DNA of 64,000 nt, from contig NZ_JAQQLE010000001.1 in NCBI RefSeq assembly GCF_028548475.1, positions 1 to 64,000 of the forward strand, in the 5' to 3' direction. Source of the DNA: Vogesella margarita (GTDB lineage: Bacteria > Pseudomonadota > Gammaproteobacteria > Burkholderiales > Chromobacteriaceae). Numbering within the stretch: position 1 is the stretch's first letter; every line of letters starts with the position of its first letter. Positions 44,678-52,745 of the stretch are shown piece by piece. The notes under the pieces were generated by a model. It made no database searches. It was not told where the DNA came from and saw nothing but the letters and a program-made list of their open reading frames with translations. Position numbers and translations under genes: made by a program.

Positions 44678-46345
44678 TTACAGCGATTCGGCGACGCAGA
44701 CGCGGTTGCGTCCCTTGGCCTTGGCCTGGTACAGCGCCTGGTCGGCGTGGCGGATCAGTTCGCTCAGCTCGCGGCAGGCCGGTGCCAGCGAGGCGACGCC
44801 GATGCTGACCGTGATCGGGATGGTGTGGTCCTGGTGCGTGATCGGCAGCGCGGCGATGGCGTTGCGCAGGCGTTTTGCCACCACCAGCGCCTCTTCGGCC
44901 GGTGTATCCGGCAGGATGGCGGCAAACTCTTCGCCGCCCATGCGGCAGACCAGGTCGCTGGCGCGCAGCGCGCCCTTCACGCACTGGGCGAAGGCCTGCA
45001 GCACCACGTCGCCGCCCTCGTGACCGTGTTTGTCGTTGACGCGCTTGAAGTGGTCGATGTCCATCATCAGCAGGCTGAACGGTTTGCCGAGGTAGCGTGC
45101 CTCCTTGAAACGTTGCGAGGCGAGGTCGATGAAGTGGCGGCGGTTGGCCATGCCGGTCAGCCCGTCCTGCGTCGCCAGCCGGTACAGCGCGGTGGCGCGC
45201 TGCTCCTGCTGGATGGCGATCGCCATCAGGTGCGAGGTGCGGCGCACGATGTCCAGCAAGTGCGGCTCCGGCGTGCAGGGGTGCTCGTGGTAGAGGCCGA
45301 AGGTGCCGAGCACCTTGCCGTCCTGTGCCAGGATGGGCAGCGACCAGCAGGCGCCAAGCCGGTGGGCGGCGGCCAGCTCGCGGTAGTCCTGCCACAGTGG
45401 GTCATGGGCGATGTCGCTGACGATCACCATCTCGCCTCGCCACGCGGTGGTGCCGCAGGAGCCGATGCCCTCGCCGATCGGCAGCCCGTCGATCGCGTCC
45501 TTGTACTCGCTGGCCAGCGACGGTGCCGCCGCCAGGTACAGCCGTTCGCCGGCCTCATCCAGCAGCATGATGCTGCACATCGCGCCCCCGAGCTGGCCCT
45601 CGAGGGTCTGGCAAGTCCAGCCCATCACCTCCGGCAGCGGGCGGTCGTTGGCGATCATTTCCAGCAGCCGGTTCTCGTCGGCTTCCCATTGTCTGGTCGC
45701 ATGCTGCTCGCTGATGTCGCGATCGATGCTGAGCAGCGATTGCAGCTCGCCGTCGTCGTTGTACTCCGGCAGCAGTCTCGATTCAAACACATAGTGTCGT
45801 TGCGGCAGGCTCAGCTCGCTGATGAAGCGTTGCGGCTTGCCGCTGGCGATCACCTGCTGTGCATTGTGGCGGATGGCGTCCTTCAGCTGCGCGGGCAGGA
45901 AACGTTCTTCCAGCGTGCGGCCGATGTGTTCCGCCGCCGAGGTCGGCGAGAACTTGCTCAGCGAGTGGTTGATGAAGCGGCAGCGCAGGTCGAGGTCGTA
46001 GCGGGTGATGATGTCCGGCGAGTTGTCGACCAGGGTGCGGAAGGCGTGGCGGTCCTCGCGCACGCTGATCAGCCAGCCGGCGCTCAGCGGTGTCACCAGC
46101 CACTCCAGCAGCAGGCCCTGCGCTGGCAGCGTCAGGTCGCCGTTGTCGGGTTGTTCCAGGCGCTGCAGCACCGCCTGTGGCAGCAGTGTGGCCGGCAAGG
46201 GACTGCCGACGACGGGCAGCGGCTGGCCGTGACAGGCGATGCTGAAACGCTCGCTGACGAAGACGACCTGTCGCGACAGGTCAAGCAGCAGGTAACCGGC
46301 CGGCAGCGCGCTGAGGACGGTTTCGAGAGTGGCTTGGGCGAACAC
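44678..46345 (-). CDS. Soluble PAS-GAF-GGDEF diguanylate cyclase
   Basis: A 555-residue cytoplasmic c-di-GMP synthase. An N-terminal PAS-like region (about 1-95), a PAS domain (about 105-220, NSPDIITRYDLDLRCRFIN), a GAF domain (about 235-380, QLGGAMCSIMLLDEAGERLY and EGIGSCGTTAWRGE) and a GGDEF domain (about 395-555) are visible. The active site is GGEEF near residue 478, with I-site RASD five residues before it. The CGTTA cysteine motif in GAF is common in this class. There is no membrane segment. It is the third diguanylate cyclase in the window. Confidence 0.9.
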   Translation of the reverse strand: MFAQATLETVLSALPAGYLLLDLSRQVVFVSERFSIACHGQPLPVVGSPLPATLLPQAVLQRLEQPDNGDLTLPAQGLLLEWLVTPLSAGWLISVREDRHAFRTLVDNSPDIITRYDLDLRCRFINHSLSKFSPTSAAEHIGRTLEERFLPAQLKDAIRHNAQQVIASGKPQRFISELSLPQRHYVFESRLLPEYNDDGELQSLLSIDRDISEQHATRQWEADENRLLEMIANDRPLPEVMGWTCQTLEGQLGGAMCSIMLLDEAGERLYLAAAPSLASEYKDAIDGLPIGEGIGSCGTTAWRGEMVIVSDIAHDPLWQDYRELAAAHRLGACWSLPILAQDGKVLGTFGLYHEHPCTPEPHLLDIVRRTSHLMAIAIQQEQRATALYRLATQDGLTGMANRRHFIDLASQRFKEARYLGKPFSLLMMDIDHFKRVNDKHGHEGGDVVLQAFAQCVKGALRASDLVCRMGGEEFAAILPDTPAEEALVVAKRLRNAIAALPITHQDHTIPITVSIGVASLAPACRELSELIRHADQALYQAKAKGRNRVCVAESL

Positions 46346-46523
46346 GCGGTGCTCCTGCAGGCCATGGCCGCGCGGCGGGCGATGGCGGATCCGGAAATGT
46401 TTGAAGCATAGTACCTGAATGCCATGGCCGCCGGTATCCGCCGCCGGATGTAGTGCCTGGGTCGGGCATCGCCAAGCTGCGCCGGCTGGAGTATTCTGCC
46501 AAGGTCAGCTACAGGAGCATTCC

Positions 46524-47939
46524 GTGGAGTATTTTCCGATTTTCATGCGCCTTGCCGGCGAGCCGTGCCTGTTGGTCGGCGGCGGCGAGGTGGCGGTGCG
46601 CAAGGCGCGCCTGCTGCAGTCGGCCGGCGCACGGCTGACGGTGGTGGCGCCGCAGCTGGTGCCGGAGCTGGCCGCGATGGCGGCCGCCGGCGAGGTGTGC
46701 CATATCGACGCCTGTTTCCAGCCGGCGCAGGTCGGCGGCCAGCGGCTGGTGGTGGCCGCCACCAACCAGCGCGAGGTCAATCGTCTGGTGTCGCAGACGG
46801 CGCAGGCGCTGGGCATTCCGGTCAACGTGGTGGATGACCCCGAGCTGTCCAGCTACATCACGCCGGCCATCGTCGACCGCTCGCCGCTGGTGATCGCGGT
46901 ATCGACCGGCGGCGGCGTGCCGGTGCTGGCGCGGCTGATCCGCGCGCGGCTGGAAAGCCTGATTCCGGCCGGTTTCGGTCGCCTGGCGCAGTTTGCCACG
47001 CGTTTCCGCGACCGGGTCAAGGCGCGCTTCGGCAATGTCGAGGAGCGGCGCGCGTTCTGGGAGGCGGTGCTGGAAGGGCCGCTGGCGGAACAGGTGATGA
47101 ACGGCGACGAGCGCGCGGCCGAGGCCGACCTGCTGCAAAGGTTGGCCGCAGGTGACAGCGCGCCGTCCGGCGCGGTGTACCTGGTCGGCGCCGGCCCCGG
47201 CAACCCCGACCTGCTCACCTTCCGCGCCCTGCGCCTGATGCAGCAGGCCGATGTGGTGCTGTACGACAATCTGGTGGCGCCGGAGCTGATGGAACTGGTG
47301 CGCCGCGACGCGGAACGCATCTTCGTCGGCAAGCAGCGCGCCAACCACACCATGCCGCAGGAAGAGATCAACACCCTGCTGGTGCGCCTGGCGCAAGAGG
47401 GCAAGCGCGTGCTGCGGCTGAAGGGCGGCGATCCGTTCACCTTCGGCCGTGGCGGCGAGGAAATCGAGCTGCTGGCCGAGCACCGCATCCCGTTCGAGGT
47501 GGTGCCCGGCATCACCTCGGCCAGCGGTGCCGCCGCTTACGCCGGCATTCCGCTGACCCACCGCGATCACGCGCAGGCGGTGGTATTTGTTACAGGTCAT
47601 AAAAAAGACGGTAGCATTCAGTTAGACTGGCCGGCGTTGACGCGCCCGGATCAGACGGTGGTGGTGTACATGGGACTGGCGATGGCGGCCGAGATCTGCG
47701 ACGCCTTCATCGCGCACGGCAAGCCGGCTTCCACGCCGGCGGCGGTGGTGCATCGCGCCACCACCGCGCAGCAGCGCACTGTGGTCGGCACGCTGGCCAG
47801 CCTGCCGGCCAAGATCGCGCAGAGCGGCATCACCTCGCCGGCCTTGATCATCGTCGGCGACGTGGTGGCGCTGTCGTCGCGGCTGGGCTGGTTCCGCGAT
47901 GTCGAGGAGATCGTACCGACCCCCGACACGCAGCAGTGA
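46524..47939 (+). CDS. cysG: Siroheme synthase CysG
   Basis: A 471-residue multifunctional enzyme making siroheme for sulfite and nitrite reductases. The N-terminal NAD-binding dehydrogenase/ferrochelatase domain starts [21 protein letters not shown]. The C-terminal SAM-dependent uroporphyrinogen methyltransferase (about 215-460) has [35 protein letters not shown] and [19 protein letters not shown]. The start is GTG at 46524: AGGAG lies 6 nt upstream and the residues match the family N-terminus. An exact 13-mer copy lies in the linker joining the two halves. Confidence 0.94.
   Translation: MEYFPIFMRLAGEPCLLVGGGEVAVRKARLLQSAGARLTVVAPQLVPELAAMAAAGEVCHIDACFQPAQVGGQRLVVAATNQREVNRLVSQTAQALGIPVNVVDDPELSSYITPAIVDRSPLVIAVSTGGGVPVLARLIRARLESLIPAGFGRLAQFATRFRDRVKARFGNVEERRAFWEAVLEGPLAEQVMNGDERAAEADLLQRLAAGDSAPSGAVYLVGAGPGNPDLLTFRALRLMQQADVVLYDNLVAPELMELVRRDAERIFVGKQRANHTMPQEEINTLLVRLAQEGKRVLRLKGGDPFTFGRGGEEIELLAEHRIPFEVVPGITSASGAAAYAGIPLTHRDHAQAVVFVTGHKKDGSIQLDWPALTRPDQTVVVYMGLAMAAEICDAFIAHGKPASTPAAVVHRATTAQQRTVVGTLASLPAKIAQSGITSPALIIVGDVVALSSRLGWFRDVEEIVPTPDTQQ
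47138..47150 (+). repeat. Dispersed 13-mer AAGGTTGGCCGCA (exact, in cysG)
   Basis: Exact copy, sense to cysG, read as QRLAA in the interdomain linker, where sequence is least constrained. Confidence 0.95.
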
Positions 47940-47948
47940 ATCCAGGGC

Positions 47949-47971
47949 GGTGACGGCGCGGTACCGTCACC
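47949..47971 (+). terminator. Possible terminator after cysG
   Basis: GGTGACGG (47949-47956) pairs with CCGTCACC (47964-47971) across a 7-nt loop. No T run follows, so activity is uncertain. Confidence 0.4.
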
Positions 47972-48016
47972 ACGTCATAACGCGGGCAATACCGGCTCGT
48001 CCGGAGCAAGACAATC

Positions 48017-48415
48017 ATGGTAGGTGTACTGATCATTTCGCATGGCGAGCTGGGCTTGTGCCTGGCCGACTGTGCACGGCACGTGCTGGGGCGCGTGCCG
48101 GACAATCTGGCCATCCTCGGCGTCGAGAAACAGGACAATCCCGACGCGCGGCTGCTGGACGCGCAGGCATTGATCGACAAGATCAACGACGGCAGCGGCG
48201 TGCTGGTGTTAAGCGACATGCTCGGCGGGACGCCTTGCAATATTGCCAGCCGCCTGCGCAAGCGCGGCGTGGTCGAGGTCGTCGCCGGCGTCAACCTGCC
48301 GATGCTGGTGCGGGCGCTGAGCTACAGTGCGCAGCCGCTGGAGGTGGTGGTCAGCAAGGCGATTACAGGGGGACTGGAAGGCGTGTACTACGTCATTCCC
48401 GAGGGAAAAGAATGA
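48017..48415 (+). CDS. PTS mannose-type EIIA component
   Basis: A 132-residue EIIA of the mannose family. The phospho-accepting His is in LIISHGELG near residue 9, and LSDMLGGTPCNIA near 67 and SKAITGGLEGVYYV near 118 are family markers. No EIIB/C permease genes are nearby, so the phosphate probably regulates rather than drives sugar import, as in many betaproteobacteria. It overlaps the HPr gene by 4 nt (ATGA). Confidence 0.9.
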   Translation: MVGVLIISHGELGLCLADCARHVLGRVPDNLAILGVEKQDNPDARLLDAQALIDKINDGSGVLVLSDMLGGTPCNIASRLRKRGVVEVVAGVNLPMLVRALSYSAQPLEVVVSKAITGGLEGVYYVIPEGKE

Positions 48416-48681
48416 AAACACAGCAAATCGAGATCATCAACAAGCTGGGCCTGCACGCGCGCGCCTCCAGCAAGTTCACCCAGACCGCCAGCCGTTTCAA
48501 GGCCGAAGTCTGGATCGCGCGCAACGGCCGCCGCGTCAACGGCAAGAGCATCATGGGGGTGATGATGCTGGCGGCGGCGAAAGGCTCGCAAATCGAGCTG
48601 GAAACCAATGGCGAGGACGAGGATCTCGCGATGGCGGCACTGGTCGAACTGATCAACAACCGCTTTGACGAGGCGGAATAA
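48412..48681 (+). CDS. ptsH: Phosphocarrier protein HPr
   Basis: An 89-residue HPr. The active-site His is in NKLGLHARASSKFTQ near residue 16, and the regulatory serine region reads GKSIMGVMMLAAAKG near 45, so HPr kinase control is possible although no hprK is in the window. It sits between EIIA (4-nt overlap) and EI (45-nt gap) and passes phosphate from EI to EIIA. Confidence 0.95.
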   Translation: MKTQQIEIINKLGLHARASSKFTQTASRFKAEVWIARNGRRVNGKSIMGVMMLAAAKGSQIELETNGEDEDLAMAALVELINNRFDEAE

Positions 48682-48726
48682 CCGCCCGCAACAAGAACAG
48701 GGACCGGACAGGGGAGAGGGCGCAAC

Positions 48727-50466
48727 ATGAGCATCGTTTTGCACGGGGTACCGATCGGTGGTGGCATCGCCATCGGCCGTGCCCACTTGCTGTCGCAAAG
48801 CATGGATGACGTGGTGCATTACAGTATCGACGACCACGAAATCGCGGCAGAACAGCAGCGTTTCGACCAGGCGGTGCGGGCCACGCGCAAGCAGCTGGAA
48901 ATGCTGTGGGGCAGCATCCCGGAGAACGCCCCGGCGGAGCTGGGGGCCTTCCTGTCGTTGCACATCATGCTGCTGTCGGATGTGACCCTGACGCGCGACC
49001 CGCGCGAACTGATCGCCAGCCTGCGTTGCAACGCGGAGTGGGCGCTGAAACAGCAGTGCGACACCCTGATCGAGCAGTTCGACGCCATCGAGGAAGACTA
49101 CCTGCGCGAACGCAAGCACGACGTGCTGCAGGTGGTGGAGCGGGTGTTCAAGAACCTCGGCGGCCATACCACCGAGCTGCAGCTGTCGGAAGGGCTGGAC
49201 GGCGACGCCATCCTGGTGGCGCACGACCTGTCGCCTGCCGACATGGTCTACTTCAAGGATTCCAGTGTCGCGGCCTTCGTCACCGACGTCGGCGGCGCCA
49301 CCAGCCATACCGCCATTCTCGGCCGCAGCCTCGACCTGCCGTCGGTGATCGCGCTGCACCACGCGCGCGAATTGGTGCGCGAGGACGAGCTGATCATCGT
49401 CGATGGCCAGCAGGGCGTGCTGCTGATCAACCCAGAACCGACGGTGCTGGCCGAGTACCGCCGCCGGCAGCGCGCCTGCGTCGAGGCGCGGCGCAAGCTG
49501 TCCAGCATCCGCAACACCGACGCCATCACCGGGGACGGCACCCCGATCGAGCTGCTGGCCAATATCGAGCTGCCGCAGGATGCGGCCAACGTGCTGGACG
49601 CCGGCGCCGTCGGCGTCGGCCTGTTCCGCAGCGAATTCCTGTTCCTCGGTCGCGACAACCTGCCGTCGGAGGACGAGCAGTTCGAGGCCTACCGCATGGT
49701 GGCGGAGCTGACCGGCGGCGCGCCGGTGACGGTGCGCACCATGGACCTCGGTGCCGACAAGAGCCCGCGCTGGCTCAACCATCAGCTGGCCGAAAACCCG
49801 GCGCTTGGCCTGACGGGTATCCGCCTGTGCCTGGCCGAGCCGCTGATGTTCCGCGCCCAGCTGCGCGCGCTGCTGCGCGCGTCGGCCTTCGGCAAGGTCC
49901 GCATCCTGTTTCCGATGATCAACAGCCTGGGCGAGCTGAAGCAGTCGCTGACCCAGCTGGAGTACGCCAAGGCCGAGCTGCGCGCCGAAGGCATCGCCTT
50001 TGCCGAGGCGGTAGAGGTCGGCGCCATGATCGAGATCCCGTCGGCGGCGCTGGTGGTGGGCAGCTTCATCAAGCATGTCGACTTCCTCTCCATCGGCACC
50101 AACGACCTGATCCAGTACACGCTGGCGATCGACCGCAACGACGACAGCGTCAGTCACCTGTACGACCCCATCCATCCGGCGGTGCTGAAGCTGATCTCCT
50201 ACACCATCAAGACCGCCAGCAAGGCCGGGGTGCCGGTCTCGGTGTGCGGCGAGATGGCCGGCGACGCGCGCCTGACCCGGTTGCTGCTGGGCATGGGCCT
50301 GCGCCGCTTCTCGATGCACCCGGCCAACCTGCTGGACGTGAAGCAGCAGGTGCTGTCCAGTCACCTCGATGAAGTGGGGCCGTTTGTTGCGCGCATGCTT
50401 CGCAGCGAAGACCCTGATAGAATCGCCGATCTTCTGCAACAACTGAATGCCGGGCCGGACGCCTGA
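48727..50466 (+). CDS. ptsI: PTS enzyme I
   Basis: A 579-residue PEP-dependent enzyme that phosphorylates HPr. The swivelling domain has the active His in GGATSHTAILGRS near residue 193. The PEP-binding barrel has GVGLFRSEFLFLGRD near 298, IGTNDLIQYTLAIDRN near 455, and the Cys of VSVCGEMAGD near 505. It completes a permease-less EIIA-HPr-EI relay. Its stop codon lies inside an intrinsic terminator. Confidence 0.95.
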   Translation: MSIVLHGVPIGGGIAIGRAHLLSQSMDDVVHYSIDDHEIAAEQQRFDQAVRATRKQLEMLWGSIPENAPAELGAFLSLHIMLLSDVTLTRDPRELIASLRCNAEWALKQQCDTLIEQFDAIEEDYLRERKHDVLQVVERVFKNLGGHTTELQLSEGLDGDAILVAHDLSPADMVYFKDSSVAAFVTDVGGATSHTAILGRSLDLPSVIALHHARELVREDELIIVDGQQGVLLINPEPTVLAEYRRRQRACVEARRKLSSIRNTDAITGDGTPIELLANIELPQDAANVLDAGAVGVGLFRSEFLFLGRDNLPSEDEQFEAYRMVAELTGGAPVTVRTMDLGADKSPRWLNHQLAENPALGLTGIRLCLAEPLMFRAQLRALLRASAFGKVRILFPMINSLGELKQSLTQLEYAKAELRAEGIAFAEAVEVGAMIEIPSAALVVGSFIKHVDFLSIGTNDLIQYTLAIDRNDDSVSHLYDPIHPAVLKLISYTIKTASKAGVPVSVCGEMAGDARLTRLLLGMGLRRFSMHPANLLDVKQQVLSSHLDEVGPFVARMLRSEDPDRIADLLQQLNAGPDA

Positions 50467-50483
50467 TCCGGCTTTTTTCTTTT
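50454..50483 (+). terminator. Intrinsic terminator overlapping the ptsI stop
   Basis: GCCGGA (50454-50459) pairs with TCCGGC (50467-50472) across a 7-nt loop and is followed by TTTTTTCTTTT (50473-50483). The ptsI stop is in the loop, and the next gene starts 3 nt after the T run. Confidence 0.78.
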
Positions 50484-50485
50484 CT

Positions 50486-51568
50486 ATGCTCAAAGACGCT
50501 ATCGATCTGTCCACCGTGCGCCGCGTGCTTGTCGTCAAGCTGCGCCACCACGGCGACGTGCTGTTGTCGTCGCCGGTGCTGTCGGTGCTGAAGACGCACG
50601 CGCCGCATGCCGAGATCGACGCGCTGGTGTATCACGATACCCGCGACATGTTGTCCGGCCATCCGGCGCTGTCGCAGCTGTTCACCATCGACCGGAACTG
50701 GAAAAGGCTCGGCCTGCGCGGGCAGCTGGCCGCCGAGTGGCAGCTGCTGTCCGGCCTGAGAGCAAGGCAGTACGACCTGATCGTGCACCTGACCAATCAC
50801 AAGCGTGGTGCCTGGCTGAGCCGTTTGCTGCGGCCACGCTGGGCGGTAGCACCGGGCGGCAGTTTCGGCAAGTTCTTCACCAACAGTTTCAGCCACCGTT
50901 ACCCGGTGATTGGCGGCAACCGCCGCCATACCGTGGAAACCCATCTTGATGCCTTGCGCCGCCTCGGTATTTATCCAGCAGCCGACGAGCGCCGGCTGCG
51001 GCTGGTGGCGGGCGAGGCGGCCGAGCAGAGTGTGCGCCAGAAGCTGGCGGCGCAGGGCGTCAGTGCTCCTTACCTCGTCATCCATCCGACCTCGCGCTGG
51101 CTGTTCAAGACCTGGCCCGCCGCACGCATGGCGGCACTGATCGAACAGCTGCGTGCACAGGGCGAAACCGTGGTTCTGTCGGCGGCGCCGGACCCGGCCG
51201 AGCTGGCGATGCTGGCCGATATCACCGACCGGCTGTCACAACCGGTGGCCTCGCTGGCCGGCCAGCTGAGCCTGAAGGAGCTGGCGGCGCTGATCGACAG
51301 CGCGCAGGCCTTCATCGGCATGGATTCGGTGCCGATGCACATCGCTGCGGCGATGCAGACGCCGTGCGTGGCGCTGTTCGGCCCCTCCGGCGACATCGAG
51401 TGGGGACCGTGGCAGGTACCGCATCGCCTGCTGCGCGCCGAGCTGCCATGCCGCCCGTGCGGCAAGGATGGCTGTGGCGGCGGCAAGCGCAGCGAATGCC
51501 TGGAGCTGATCGGCGAAACACAGGTGCTGGCTGCCTTCAACAGCCTGATGACCGAGGTCGGCGCATGA
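50486..51568 (+). CDS. rfaQ: LPS core heptosyltransferase, RfaQ type (GT9)
   Basis: A 360-residue GT9 enzyme of the heptosyltransferase III (RfaQ/WaaQ) type. VLVVKLRHHGDVLLSSPVLSVL opens the domain, YLVIHPTSRWLFKTWPAARMAAL begins the ADP-heptose-binding half, and FIGMDSVPMHIAAAMQTPCVALFGPSG is the donor site. The cysteine-rich ELPCRPCGKDGCGGGKRSECL near 310 is typical of RfaQ. It would add heptose to the LPS inner core on the cytoplasmic face. No ribosome-binding site precedes the ATG, which follows a terminator T run. It overlaps the next gene by 4 nt. Confidence 0.87.
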   Translation: MLKDAIDLSTVRRVLVVKLRHHGDVLLSSPVLSVLKTHAPHAEIDALVYHDTRDMLSGHPALSQLFTIDRNWKRLGLRGQLAAEWQLLSGLRARQYDLIVHLTNHKRGAWLSRLLRPRWAVAPGGSFGKFFTNSFSHRYPVIGGNRRHTVETHLDALRRLGIYPAADERRLRLVAGEAAEQSVRQKLAAQGVSAPYLVIHPTSRWLFKTWPAARMAALIEQLRAQGETVVLSAAPDPAELAMLADITDRLSQPVASLAGQLSLKELAALIDSAQAFIGMDSVPMHIAAAMQTPCVALFGPSGDIEWGPWQVPHRLLRAELPCRPCGKDGCGGGKRSECLELIGETQVLAAFNSLMTEVGA

Positions 51569-52686
51569 CGCGGCTGGCCATCGTGCGACAGAAGTACAAT
51601 CCGGCCGGCGGCGCCGAGCGCTTCGTCAGCCGTGCGCTGTCGGCGCTGTCGGCGCAGGGTGATCTGGACGTGAACCTGATCGCACGTAAGTGGGAAGCGC
51701 TTTCCGGCGTGCGCGCCTTTGCGGCCAACCCTTTCTACCTCGGCAGTGTCTGGCGCGACTGGGGCTTTGCCTGTGCCGCGCGCCGCATCTGGCAGCGCGA
51801 AGGCTTCGACCTGGTGCAGTCGCACGAGCGCATTGCCGGCTGCGACATCTACCGTGCCGGCGACGGTGTGCATCGCCACTGGCTGCAACTGCGCCGCCGT
51901 GTACTGTCGCGGCGGGGGCGGCTGACCATGCTGCTGAATCCCTATCACCACTACGTGCAGTGGATGGAGCGGCGCATGTTCCTGCATCCGCGCCTCAAAA
52001 CCGTGATCTGCAACTCGCAGATGGTGAAGCGCGAGATCCAGCACTATTTCGGCCTGCCGGACGAGCGTTTTGCCGTGATCTACAACGGCGTCGATACCGC
52101 GGCGTTTCACCCGTCGTTGCGCGAACATCGCGACGCGATGCGCAAGCAGTGGCAGATTCCGGCTTCCGCGCCCTTGCTGCTGTACGTCGGCTCCGGTTTC
52201 GAGCGCAAGGGCGTGGCACGGGCCTTGCAGGCCATCGTGCCGCATCCGGATGTACATCTGGTGGTGGTGGGGCACGACAAGCACGCCGCGCAGTACCAAA
52301 GGTTGGCCGCCACGCTGGGCATCGCATCGCGTGTCCGTTTTGCCGGCGCGCAAAACGACGTCAAGCCGTTTTACGGCATGGCCGACGCCTTCATCCTGCC
52401 GACCCTGTACGACCCGTTCCCCAATGTCTGTGTCGAGGCACTGGCCTGCGGTTTGCCGGTGTTCACCACGCAGCAGTGCGGTGCTGCCGAGCTGATCCGC
52501 GATGGCGACAACGGCTGGGTGGCCGACGCGCTGGACGGCGCGACCCTGCGCCAGCAGCTCGGCCAATGGCTGGCCTGCCGTGCCGATTGGCCAAGGTTGG
52601 CCGCAGCCGCGCGTGACAGTGTGGCCGAGCTGACGCTGGACAAGATGGCCGCGCGTCTGCTGGCTTGCTACCAGCGCTTGTTGTGA
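51565..52686 (+). CDS. LPS core glycosyltransferase (GT4, RfaG-like)
   Basis: A 373-residue GT4 retaining glycosyltransferase. RQKYNPAGGAERFVSRAL near residue 7 and ICNSQMVKREIQHYFG near 150 are like RfaG/WaaG. YNGVDTAAFHP near 173, YVGSGFERKGVARAL near 210 and PTLYDPFPNVCVEALACGLPV near 280 form the donor site. It would add the first hexose to the core. It carries two motif copies: a 12-of-13 at 52299-52311 (QRLAA) and an exact one at 52593-52605 (PRLAA). Confidence 0.85.
   Translation: MTRLAIVRQKYNPAGGAERFVSRALSALSAQGDLDVNLIARKWEALSGVRAFAANPFYLGSVWRDWGFACAARRIWQREGFDLVQSHERIAGCDIYRAGDGVHRHWLQLRRRVLSRRGRLTMLLNPYHHYVQWMERRMFLHPRLKTVICNSQMVKREIQHYFGLPDERFAVIYNGVDTAAFHPSLREHRDAMRKQWQIPASAPLLLYVGSGFERKGVARALQAIVPHPDVHLVVVGHDKHAAQYQRLAATLGIASRVRFAGAQNDVKPFYGMADAFILPTLYDPFPNVCVEALACGLPVFTTQQCGAAELIRDGDNGWVADALDGATLRQQLGQWLACRADWPRLAAAARDSVAELTLDKMAARLLACYQRLL
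52593..52605 (+). repeat. Dispersed 13-mer AAGGTTGGCCGCA (exact, in RfaG-like gene)
   Basis: Exact copy, sense to the gene, read as Arg-Leu-Ala-Ala with AGG and TTG codons. Confidence 0.95.
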
Positions 52687-52690
52687 CAGG

Positions 52691-52719
52691 GCCCGGCTGG
52701 CGCCGGGCTAGTTTATAAT
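52691..52719 (+). promoter_or_regulatory. Hairpin and -10 box before msbA
   Basis: GCCCGGC (52691-52697) pairs with GCCGGGC (52702-52708), then a consensus TATAAT occurs at 52714-52719. The hairpin may end the upstream operon and the -10 may start msbA transcription 27 nt before its ATG. The -35 is not recognisable. Confidence 0.5.
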
Positions 52720-52745
52720 CGTCTGTTTTATCATTGGTTTTTCGC

